Made by a program: the position numbers and the translations under genes. The notes under the pieces were generated by a model that saw nothing but the letters and a program-made list of their open reading frames with translations, made no database searches and was not told the DNA's origin. From positions 89,600,712-89,664,711 of the forward strand of contig NC_077224.1 in assembly GCF_024763615.1 (NCBI RefSeq): DNA of 64,000 nucleotides, in the 5' to 3' direction. The DNA is from Phlebotomus papatasi. Its lineage: Eukaryota > Arthropoda > Insecta > Diptera > Psychodidae. Below, piece after piece: positions 46,171 to 56,392 of this stretch; position 1 is the stretch's first letter, and every line of letters begins with the position of its first letter.

Positions 46171-47401
46171 AAATTGCCACTAAGTCCTGTTGAAATCGAT
46201 GAGACATGAATTTATTGCTTTGTGAAGAAACCACAAATCAAATATTATCCTATTTAAATAGCATCACTCCCTTATGAGGTAGTTTCACAAAAGAATTTCT
46301 CAGGATTCAATGTAGTAGCAGAAATCATCCTGAAACCATCGTGAAAAGGAAGAAAAGGACTTTTAAATGCAACAAAAACACATTAATTGAATATTCTTCA
46401 GCAGAGATTTTGAAAGGAAAAGCCTAAGGATGTGGCATAGCAGAAGAGGATCAAAATTATAGGTTTTATTACACAATGAAATATTTTCAGCTGACTTTGA
46501 AATATATTCTTCGAATAGACATAAACGACACTTAAAAGGATTTCTCTATGCCAAAATAAAAATAGGAAAAGAATGCTAAAGTTTGAGTTAAGAGGTTCAT
46601 CCGATGAATTGCATCAAACATTGCGATTATTTCACCAAAAAGGATAACTCATACAAATTTTATTATCCCTTCCATGGAGGTCTGATTTTTTTTTATTATT
46701 TTGCCATTGTCCCTAGTCTAAAGGACTGGCTAACGAAAAAAAGTGTGACAATGCGAGCCTTACTTCGCAGTATGCTCAAATTCTTTGTCAAACTTTGATG
46801 ACGATTATAGTATTCAATTTTGTGAGAACTGCATTAACTGATTTGAAATTGAGTATAAGGACGAAATTTCCCTCTTGATAGTCTTCAAAGTTGAAAATAC
46901 GTTCGAAAATTAAAAAAAAAATCGTTATAGAAGTTATTGCAATAACAACAAGGACGAATTTCTAACCGATTTGAATGCAGCTGAATACATATGTATTTTC
47001 AGCTGAATTCTGCTCCTTAAAAGGACACTCACGATCCAGTGCCATTTCTATACATTTGGTTAGCACTTCTTGTTCTAGAACTGCTGATCGGTCAGCATAT
47101 TTTTGCTGATCGACTCAGCAGAAATATGCTGAAAGCGCTATCTTTTTCAGCTAACTGTGCCCGCTGAAGAAGCACAAAGATAATTAGAAAAAATAAGTCA
47201 TGGAAATGATGTTCCGATCTTCCTCTAATGTTCTAATTCACTATCTGTAACCGTTTGACCTCTATAGGTCTACTAATACTCATACGGACAAATAGCGTAA
47301 GGTATTTTTTCAGAATTTCTTTGATTTACAAATATATCATAACAAGAAAGTTCCCGAAAAGTGAAAAGTGGAAATTTCGAACGGCTGAAAAATCCAGAGA
47401 T
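46171..47401. other. Intergenic, nothing supported
   Basis: AT-rich spacer, no recognisable genes. Confidence 0.5.
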
Positions 47402-47911
47402 TATATCGCTCCTTGGAAATTACAAGGGGCCAACTAATTTTCGGCCATTTTTCAGGAGACAGTATGAAAGATTCAACTTTGTGTAAATAAGTATCTCAAT
47501 TAAATGACTGAACAAAAACAATTTATTTCTATTCTATTTGTATGAGCCCTAATGTAAACATCGAAACTTTTATATTTTTACCTTTCGAAATAGGCTTTTT
47601 AATGTGTTAGCTTCTTGTCGTTCTAAATTATGTGCAAATTTTGCTGAAATTAGAATGACAAGGGATCAACTCGCTTGAGTTAGTCCCCTGTTTCATAAAA
47701 ATTTGAACGATGGATATATTTTGTGCCCGTTTACTTCAAACAAAATTATGCAACTAATCAAAAGAATTAAAATTTTGAAAAACTATTCTAATAACGAAAT
47801 TTAAAGACTTATATCATCTGAAAATTTATTAAATTGTCTTTCTAAGTGCATTAGAATCTCAAAATCGCAAAAAAGTGAGTTGACCAATTGTAATTTCCAA
47901 GGAGCGATATA
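47402..47911. mobile_element. Element with TATATCGCTCCTTGGAAATT termini
   Basis: The left TATCGCTCCTTGGAAATTAC is exactly mirrored by GTAATTTCCAAGGAGCGATA at the right, 510 bp apart, with TA steps at both borders. The subterminal AGGGGCCAACTAATT and GAGTTAGTCCCCT are also inverted-related. Non-coding, MITE-like. Confidence 0.75.
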
Positions 47912-49398
47912 TATTTACCCTCTCGTTAGAGTTCGAGCAATAAAGGAAAAGTATTGTGAGTGATGTTGGATATCAGATTTCTGTGAATCAAAAGGACTTC
48001 ATCAGGATTTTTCCAACACTTCCGCTAACAAAAGTCATCACTCCTTTAGTTAAAATGCTCAAGTATTATTTTTCATATAAACTTTTGTCATACGGGGATA
48101 ATCATTAAGCTGAATTGAAATTTATGAAAACCACTGCAGAGAGTCACACCTCTTTTTCTTTTGTCATGGCACGAAGATGACATTGAGACAGCCACAAGAG
48201 GTCGAGGAAAAAAGAAGTTCCTGACTTTTCTGCTACGATGCTAAATGAGCAAACAATTTCTGATTTTATTTATGACTGTCTCGCCATCAGCATGATCCAG
48301 GTATTCTTGTGACTGTTCAACCATTTCTTTGGCCACACCATTCACCTGGACAAGATGGGTAGGTTGGTGACATGTTGCTGCCGCTGAATTGATTATAAGT
48401 CTTCATTTTTTTCCCCTTTCTACGATGATTATTTTATTTTCCCAAAGAACATAAACTAAATGCAAAGAAAATACTCAAGCAATTGGCCGACCGATTTACA
48501 TAGAAATTTTTGCGAAAATATAATGCAAAATATATTATTCGTGGGAGAAGACGGTATTTCAATTTGGTTGCATTAATTCAGCGAATAGACACTTTCTCAC
48601 CATGAATCTGGACAAGTTAAAGTGCCTATAAATTTACTCCATGCACATGAACAGACTTTTAATACAATTTAATTTATTTACATCTTACAAGATAATTGGA
48701 CGCGATTGAAGAACTGGTTTCTCTCAACCTCACGTAAATATTATTTTAATTTTCAGAAAATTGCAATGCCCAATCCAACTGTATTTAAAATTAAATTGAT
48801 AAAGATGTTGTGTGAAAAAGTTCACAGAAAATTAAGATGTAAGCGACATTTTGGTCAATAATTGCTTAAATTTTGATAATAAATGGTGAGTGATATATTT
48901 AGCATTTTTCTTACTAAAGTTTTTTTTTAAATATAGAGTGTGGTATTTTAAAATCAGAACTAAATTGGAATTTCGAGATATCCTCACGATTTCAGAAGGA
49001 TAAATAGAACAATAGACCACGAAGACAAGCTTTACACTGAAAAGTCCTTCTTAGGTGTTCTTTAACAGTGAGATCTCAAAATTTAATTTTTTCCGATTCT
49101 AAATTACTATTTTTACCCTACAAAAAACATTAGAATTTGGTGCATTTTCGTTTGTTTTATTTTTTGGTTGAAATTTTCGAATAATACATAAAAAGTAAAA
49201 GTTGGAGTACAGTTGGCAGCGCCACTAACGGGTGAAAACAGTGCCCTCACGCGGAGGAAAAATTATGCGTCTCACTAAATTCTTAGAAATTTATTTCTAT
49301 GTTCCTTATTGTATCCAGAATAAGATTCTTACCGCAAAATGTTGAAAACTGCATAATTTTTTATTCAAAATAGCAAAAAATGTAAAGAAGTAAGAATG
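47912..49398. other. Intergenic, nothing supported
   Basis: AT-rich spacer without recognisable elements. Confidence 0.5.
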
Positions 49399-49840
49399 GT
49401 GTAATTCGGGACAATTGGGTATTTCGGGACAGGCAAGAATCGCTATTAAGCAAATAAATGTGACTGAGCCTGACTATTTACCTTTAAGTAGAGGGTCTAA
49501 ACTTCACTCTTTCATAAAAATTTTGTTTAAATTTCGCTTGCAAAGTACTTAAATCGAAAAAAAAACTTCGCACTGTTTGTGTTGACATCTGTAATTGATC
49601 GCACTGAAGGTTTTGTAAAAAGTGGAATGTGATACAATTCACGCGTATTTCACACTTTAAATTAAATAAAATTTCAGAAGTTTTATGTTTGTCTGATACG
49701 TAAAGAACTTAAAATTTCATATAGAACTTAAAAATAATAAGAAAACAAATATTTAGAGGATTTTTGATGTGTCCACATCCAGAAATACCCATATTATGTC
49801 CCGAAAAGCACCTTGTCCAGAAATACCACACGTTACCCTA
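49399..49840. mobile_element. Putative element with GGTATTTCGGGACA termini
   Basis: The left end has AATTCGGGACAATTGGGTAT then TTCGGGACA. The right end carries the inverted relatives TGTCCCGAAAAG, TTGTCCAGAAATACC and CGTTACCCTA. The outermost left bases seem to be lost. Confidence 0.6.
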
Positions 49841-51670
49841 TTTAAAATCTTAAAAAAAATTAAATTCAATTAGAGTTTTTCTTAATGTTTTAAAGTTGCG
49901 ACTGTTTTAAAAATTAAAAATTGTAATGAATTAATTTAGCAAATATTCCTAAATGTATTTCAAATGGATTGCAATGTGTAGATTTTAAATATTTCCACCA
50001 CAGAGTATTTGTATGAGATCAACAACTTAAGAAATTTGAGACTTTGCTTTAGAGAAAAAAAAGTAACATGTAGTTGCTACAAATCTGCTGAAATGGCTTT
50101 CAGGAGGAAAAGTTTTGGCAAAACTATCACCTTACGAAAATCATTTGTTCCTCCCTCACCATTTTCTCCGATGAACTTTTCTTCAAGCATTTCGTAGCCA
50201 TTTGGTGGTATTTTAGATATCGCCTGTGAACCACCCCTCGGAAATGCAAATGCCCTGGCTTTTCATTTGGCTCATTTGCATTACAACGCAACACCCTAAA
50301 TGCACATTTCAGCGCAGAAAAGTTAGTCGTCTGAATGTGGTAAAAATCCCATTTTCTCTATCAACATTCGAGATTTTCCATGGTGACTTCCTCCCTGGCC
50401 TAATTTACATTCACATCGAGCCAAAAGGGGTGGCTCTTTTTTCTTTCTATTTCTCATTTTGGATATATAATATATATATCTATATGTATATAGATAAATA
50501 TATATCTTGAGTATATATAACACATTGACGCCATTTCACCATTTTGGAGGGATAATTTATAATTCTATTTCTGTTGAAATTTACACTTATTAGAGCATCT
50601 TCCACGAGGATGCCACAACATAAATCATTAGAAAATATATCGATGGCTTCTTCTGAAAAATATAACTCAATTTCAGTAGCAATATAAAGAAAATCTACCA
50701 TTTAATTATTTTGACTGATTTTTCTTCCTCTTCAATTGGCGTTCAAAATTGATTTTCGGGTGAAAATTTGCGAGTATCTGTTGAGAAAAAAAAGTGAGCC
50801 ACAAGAGAGCTTCAGCAATAAATCTTCATTTGAAGAAAATGACTCTGAAACTGGAGGCTTTAACTAAAATACCGTCACGCTTTGAAATAAGAAACCATTT
50901 GTGTATTTTTGAGGACCGACAATATTTTCTTAAAACCACCAGAAAAGCCCAAATTGTAGTGTGACGCTGTTTATGAGGTGAAACTCTCAATAACAGAATA
51001 CACGAGGGATAGAGTATGAGATTGAAAAGACAAACTTCATCCCCTAAATCACTTTTACTAACAGCAAGGGGTTGTTCAATATGTTTTTGGCATTCGTTCA
51101 TCACTTCAATACAAAAGATTCAGAGCACTACAGTCATGAATCCTTATTGTTAAATTAGAATATTAAAATATTATTCCAAGATTTCCGTAAATTGTTCAAA
51201 ATAAAATTTTAGGCCACGCCCAGCTCCGCTTCTTCCATGAACTACAGCAAATAAAATCAGAAAATTTGAGTTTTTTTTTTTTTAAAGGAAACATCTTTAA
51301 CACATTTCTAGGTAACAATCCCCATTATGTCATTTCGAAAAGGCCTCATATCACCTTCCCATGAAATATAAACCACGCCCACTCGTAATTGACAAACAAA
51401 TAAATTTCCAGTGATGTAAATTCCACAATAATATAAATACCTATTTTTGCATTTGAGCTCTGGTATTTCAAATATAAGCAGTTAAAGCTCTATTGTTTCA
51501 TTTTTCATGACGTTGCCTGTTTTATGATGGGCGAAAACCTTTAGCTTCGAGCATCACCATTAAATGTAATTAAACATTAAAAATTTCACATGTAAGTAGT
51601 TATTCATAACTCACGAAGGAGGAATAATCTGAAATTATTCTCAACCTAAAATGGCACAGTAGGATCGATA
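49841..51670. other. Intergenic; AT microsatellite 50462-50519
   Basis: AT-rich spacer with a TATATA-rich tract at 50462-50519. Around 50080-50420 the sequence is of higher complexity but shows no coding signal. Confidence 0.45.
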
Positions 51671-51887
51671 GGGGGAGGTGGGGCTATTTTGAGCTGTGGG
51701 GCTGTATTGATATACGATTTTTTTTGCATAGTTATAAAAGTAACAAGGCCTTAGAATTATTTTATTTAGTTCCATAATAGTTTTGTCTATCTAAATTACA
51801 TTACATTGAAACCTAGTTTCATTTGGTATCTGAGAAAAAACTATATATCAATGTAGCCCCACAGCTCAAAGTAGCCCCACCTCTCCC
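51671..51887. mobile_element. MITE, GGGGGAGGTGGGGCTA family, intact copy
   Basis: The left GGGGGAGGTGGGGCTATTTTG is mirrored by AAAGTAGCCCCACCTCTCCC at the right, and the inner GAGCTGTGGGGCTG by TAGCCCCACAGCTC. TA flanks both ends (51669-51670, 51888-51889). It is 217 bp and Tc1/mariner-type by its duplication. Confidence 0.88.
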
Positions 51888-51889
51888 TA

Positions 51890-53035
51890 CATATTCCGAG
51901 CAAAATACAGCATACCGAGATATAATAAAGTAAAATAAAGCATACCGAATATTTATGGTAAAAACATTTAAAATTTACAGTGAAAACCCCTCGATTTAGG
52001 CTAATACGTTATATCCTGGCATTGTTAATATCGCAATATCTCTCAGGAGGGTTAACTTTTGTGAAGCACCGAGAAAATTGACAGAAATTTATAATTGAAA
52101 CTTGTGTATACGGACTGAATTATTTATAAAGTTTCATAATTGCCGTCGGCCACGTAGAAAAATGTGTATTGATTCCTCCTAGAATCAAAATCTGTTCCCA
52201 GAGAAAAAAGACATGTCGCGTCTGAAATAATAAAATCCATTCAATCAGGGACTTTTTTTTGCTCCTTCAGCCACCGCGAATTTAGTCAATTTTCGCGGAT
52301 ATTTGTGCCGTCGCCACAGCCAAAATTGAAGAGGAAGGCAACCCTTCAATTTTTCAAATTCATAATTGACTCACACGGAAATCACATTGCACCAGAGATA
52401 ATACGATAAAATTTTCTGGTCAAATCCAAACCAATTTGCTGGAGGATGAACATCTCCCAATTGGGAGAAAAATCCTCTTTTGTATCCAATAAAAAATTTA
52501 ATGTGAGTGAAAAAAGTTCCAACACGAAATCAAAATGCTCTCAAAAGCGTCAACTCAATATACAAGCGAATGGATAATGAGATATGCCATTAAGGGAGGA
52601 TGTTGGAAGGCTCCATACCACCCACCAGGCGTCTCCATTGCTCCCCATACCACAAAAAAGCTCCATTGCCACGAAATGTGACAAAAAAATGTTCCCTACA
52701 GTCCAACGATGATTCAGATGGCATTCTTATATCACACCTATTGTAATCAATACGAAAAGTGATAGTTATCGAATAGATACTGAAGTAGGGGAGGAGAATG
52801 ACTTCGGTTCACTTAGTATTAAAAGTGATAAAAACGAAAATATGATAAGGCCAACCATTCTATTTGGAAATTTGTCATGTGATTCATTCGTATTTTTTTG
52901 GAAAATAGAACTGTAAGAGATATCGACTTGCAGTTCTTCGTAAACTTTTCTATTTTGCCTTAGAATGTACATTAAGCAAAGTATTAATTATAATTAAAGT
53001 GAGAACACATCCTTATATTCTCTAAAAACTTTATA
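51890..53035. other. Intergenic; more complex stretch 52190-52720
   Basis: No gene is supported. The stretch 52190-52720 is non-repetitive and less AT-biased, a weak regulatory candidate. Confidence 0.35.
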
Positions 53036-53211
53036 GGGGAAAGCACGCTACCTTCAGACGTTTCAAGCTTTGGACAAATTTATTTTTTCCTATGTTCCTA
53101 ATGGATTTTACCCATAGTTTCTTTTCATTTGAGAATATTTGAGGCATTAGACTAACAATTAAAAGATGAGTTGTTCGAAGCTTAAGTCATCTGAAGGTAA
53201 CGCACTTCCCC
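53036..53211. mobile_element. MITE, GGGGAAAGCACGCTACCTTCAGA copy
   Basis: The left GGGGAAAGCACGCTACCTTCAGA pairs with the right TCTGAAGGTAACGCACTTCCCC. TA lies at the left border, and the right border reads CATA. It belongs with the elements at 30964, 32337 and 36722. Confidence 0.8.
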
Positions 53212-53319
53212 ATAAATTTAATCCTATTATAATACAATTTAGAAAAAATTCACAAAATGAGTTTAAAATCGTATTTTTGGATAATAATGATATGTCTTTT
53301 ATTGAAATAAATGGAACTT

Positions 53320-53837
53320 AAACACCCCTCGGGGCAGATATAGCCAATCTTCCTGGGAATGCTAAAACAACTAATGTTTCTCTACTAATGAGTGGATAAT
53401 AATTAGATAAAAAACTATTGATATTTGATATCGTTTTGCTATTTAGAAATGACCATACTGAAATGAAATTCCTCAGAGAGTTCCCATCAATTTTGACTTA
53501 ATTAAAAAAAAAACGGCATAAAATGATATTTAAAGCCTTTTTCTTTAGGTTTAAATGAAGCATTTAATTTTAAAGGGCTTAAGTGTACTTGGCGAAATAA
53601 TCTTTGTCAAGCCTAAAATTTTGACTGCAAAAATGGTGGCTGTTCGTGCCCCGAAATTGGCTATATTTACCCCGACCGGGGCACATATAGCCAATTTGTT
53701 ATACTTTTTCTTTATTCCTCCAATAAATCTTAGAGCTTTGAACTATATGGTATCATACAGACAATATCCTAGTCTTACATATCAGCAAAAAAAACTTTAG
53801 AAGGACCGGGGACAACAATATACCCCGGTCTCCCCTA
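53320..53837. mobile_element. Putative element with CCGGGGCA-ATATAGCCAAT motifs
   Basis: CCTCGGGGCAGATATAGCCA at the left, two internal GGGGCACATATAGCCAAT-like motifs (one inverted) and ATATACCCCGGTCTCCCCTA at the right form an imperfect inverted structure. GGGGAGACCGGGGTA-type termini are common in insect MITEs. The borders are approximate. Confidence 0.45.
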
Positions 53838-54262
53838 ATATTTTATTTTATTTACATAATAATCTACTTTTTTTTGCCCCTTAAAATTTTCATCTTAAAT
53901 TCCTTAAATTCTCAATTTAATTCGACATATCGTTGCGAATTAAACGAATTCTGATACTTTCTGTTCGCCTCTACGTCTGACAGTTGCCAGATCTACAGGC
54001 CAGACGGTTAGAGATAGCAAAACGAGGTTTTCCTGAGACCACCACTTATAAATCGATTTTTGTTTCATTATCATGACATTAGTTCCCCTCGAATCCTTCT
54101 CTTATTAACAATCAAACTCTAACAAGACCAGAACATTTATTGAACTTTTTAGAAATGTCTCGAAACCCTGAAGGAAAACTTACTTATAATCGTATGCGAA
54201 AACCAAATTAAAATGATTAATTCATTGTAATTTTATAGAAAATATAGATTAATAAATAATGG

Positions 54263-54274
54263 TAATATTTGTTT
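54263..54274. repeat. Target site duplication of the SINE, left copy
   Basis: TAATATTTGTTT, identical to 54535-54546. Confidence 0.9.
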
Positions 54275-54534
54275 GTGGACACTCAATGGGTCAAGAGCAC
54301 TCGCTCTATAATGCAAGTGTGCTGGGTTCGAATCCCCTTAAGATCACCAGGAATTTTTCTGCCGTTAAAGGTGTTCAGATTGCATCCAGTGAGCTTCACT
54401 GCACTTAATTCCACGGGCATGGGACTGACAACCTCATCCCGTACAAGAAAAAATAATAATGCATGTCTAGAAATCCCCTTGCGGTAAGGCCAAAATTCCT
54501 TCATGGAATATTGTGCCAGCATTATTATTATTAT
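54275..54534 (+). mobile_element. tRNA-derived SINE with (ATT)n tail
   Basis: A complete SINE. The A-box-like TGGGTCAAGAGC is at 54287-54298, and an exact B box GGTTCGAATCC at 54325-54335 forms the Pol III head. A tRNA-unrelated body with CTTGCGGTAAGGCC follows, then an ATTATTATT tail. It is flanked by a perfect 12-bp duplication, TAATATTTGTTT (54263-54274 and 54535-54546), diagnostic of LINE-driven retroposition. A diverged relative is at 25187. The sharp duplication implies recent insertion. Confidence 0.93.
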
Positions 54535-54546
54535 TAATATTTGTTT
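54535..54546. repeat. Target site duplication of the SINE, right copy
   Basis: TAATATTTGTTT, identical to 54263-54274. Confidence 0.9.
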
Positions 54547-54829
54547 TAAGTGACAAACATATTACTTTTCCTATAAATTGTGATAAAAAGAGAAAATAAT
54601 AGAAATTCAGAAGATAACTAAAATTAAAAAGAAAAGATAATAAATAAATCACATTACAATTTAAAAAAAAGAAGAGGAAGTTCTTTAATCGTACATGACA
54701 ATCTGAGATACAGAATCCCAACCCGAGTCCCTGAGTTTCAACTCTTCATCGATTTCTGGTAATTTTAAGATATGTTCGCCATAAGAATCTCACCTACGAT
54801 AGGCTAAAACGAACACAGAATTGATTACA

Positions 54830-55560
54830 GTGAAGACCTCAAGTGGAAAAGCTCCCTCAAATGGGAGATTCACTTGAACCGAGAAATAGGGGTTGATTTG
54901 AAACACCCTGTGAACACTCATATGCTGCTTATACATAGAATTAATTCACCACATCGCGCCCTTCGTTGGCATAAAAGTCTGTGTCTCTCTTTCCCTCTCC
55001 CAAAACTTTTAGATTGACTGAGCAATACAATTTACACACTGACGGCTCAAGCACCCATGTACAAATCCACCCCTGAAAGTGCTATATACCACAAAAGGAA
55101 CCCTCTCTAGCACCCACAATTGGGCGCCCCATTCCAATGCATTCTGGGCTGAGTGAGAAGTGTATAATACATAAGAGGAGGCAAGTGAAAAAGGTACATA
55201 AATACATGTCAGAGCGTTGAAAGCGTTAGAAAGCTAGCGCCATAAAATACAAAATACTCCCGGGAACCTATAAAAAGCGGTGCATATGCTGCCAATTAGG
55301 TGACCCCTCCACATACTACCTCCACTTCCAATGCCTGGCCCCGGAATCCAACTTTCACACCCGCCCCGTGTTGTGTTGCCAAGCCAACAAACACCTAGAT
55401 CTGCCTCACTCTGACCACTGGACCTGGGTATAAGGCAGGGGCATAGGAGAGATCCAACTTCTGTTGCTTTGCCTTCCCCTATCATTCCCCCGTACATAAT
55501 GTATAGTCTGATGTTGGTTCGAGCTATAGTTCGGCCTCTTACTCTCTGACAGTCCTACCA
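54830..55560 (+). promoter_or_regulatory. Upstream/promoter region of the T-box gene
   Basis: Composition shifts to GC-richer, complex DNA about 700 bp before the presumed leader. It contains two exact NK2/Tinman-type TCAAGTG sites (54839-54845 plus strand, 54871-54877 minus strand), a TATAAAAA at 55268-55275 and a T-box-like TTTCACACC at 55353-55361. Which start site is used cannot be told from sequence. Confidence 0.45.
55268..55275 (+). promoter_or_regulatory. Possible TATA box
   Basis: TATAAAAA followed by GCGG, about 1 kb before the T-box gene's start codon. If used, transcription would begin near 55298. No clear initiator is seen there, and initiator-like TCAGTT/TCAGTG motifs near 55675 and 55746 are alternatives. 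Confidence 0.3.
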
Positions 55561-56265
55561 TGCAGCTGTCCCATTCGGTTGTTCAGCTCGATGGGAGGTG
55601 CTCTTGAGTTGAGGAGAACGTGACGCCTGAAATGAGTCGTGTTGTTTGCCCATCGAGCCGGAATCCAACAGCAGTCAGTTTGGTATCGTATGCCTCAAGG
55701 CTCGCACGTCTCTTTTGTTCCGTGAACATCGTCAGTGGTCTTGGATCAGTGTTCCGTTGGATCCGTGTGTCCGGGAACCGTCAAATACCTTCAACCTGAC
55801 AATTCCGCCAAACTACCCACCATATCAACCCTCAAATGTGGCTCTTGTGTGAACCCCGTGCGCGATATTTTTAGTGTTTTATTGCAAAGAAATACTGAAC
55901 AAATTTTGAAATTGAACAAGTGCAGTAACTACAAGAAAATCGCGTGAAATACTTTTCCAGTCGCCTGAACATCGCAACGCGATGGAAGTGAGAAACATTC
56001 ACGTGTTTGTGTAAATATCTTTAAAAAGAAAAACCCGCGAGCTATTTAACCCAGAGGAGCGATCTTTGGCCTCACTGATTGATGCATCGAGTTGTGAGAC
56101 CCGGAGTGACATTCTCTGTACCAAGTGATAATTGAATTGCTTGAATAAATCTCACTTGAAGTTGGTAAAAAAAACGTTGTAAAAGTGAAGACATATAGGA
56201 AATTGTTGAGACTCCAGAGTGTGGAGGGCAGTGGAGGACGGTGCTCACCTGAGTGTTGTGAAGAT
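55561..56265 (+). other. Probable 5' leader of the T-box gene
   Basis: Continuous complex sequence leading to the ATG at 56266, without an evident intron. It contains an upstream ATG (55632) opening a 55-codon frame that stops at 55799. Start of transcription is unknown. Confidence 0.45.
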
Positions 56266-56392
56266 ATGCTCCTCGGCACCCAAAACCACTGCGGCGCCAA
56301 TCTGGCTAACTCGAAGGGCGCCACGGATTTCTCAATTGCGGCAATCATGGCTCGGGGTCCCTCAAGTCGTGAGCCTTCGGAACGAAGTATTA
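56266..56392 (+). CDS. mid: mid/H15 exon 1: N-terminus with Eh1-like motif
   Basis: This exon has 42 codons plus one base, starting MLLGTQNHCG. It includes TDFSIAAIM, the Eh1-like repressor motif near residues 20-28. The donor is GTAAGT at 56393, phase 1. The in-frame open stretch before the ATG has no other ATG. Confidence 0.88.

Noticed and set aside
46034..46234. Reading frame in the arm of the hairpin element
   Set aside because: The mirror arm contains the same DNA inverted; no transposase motif or conserved residues.
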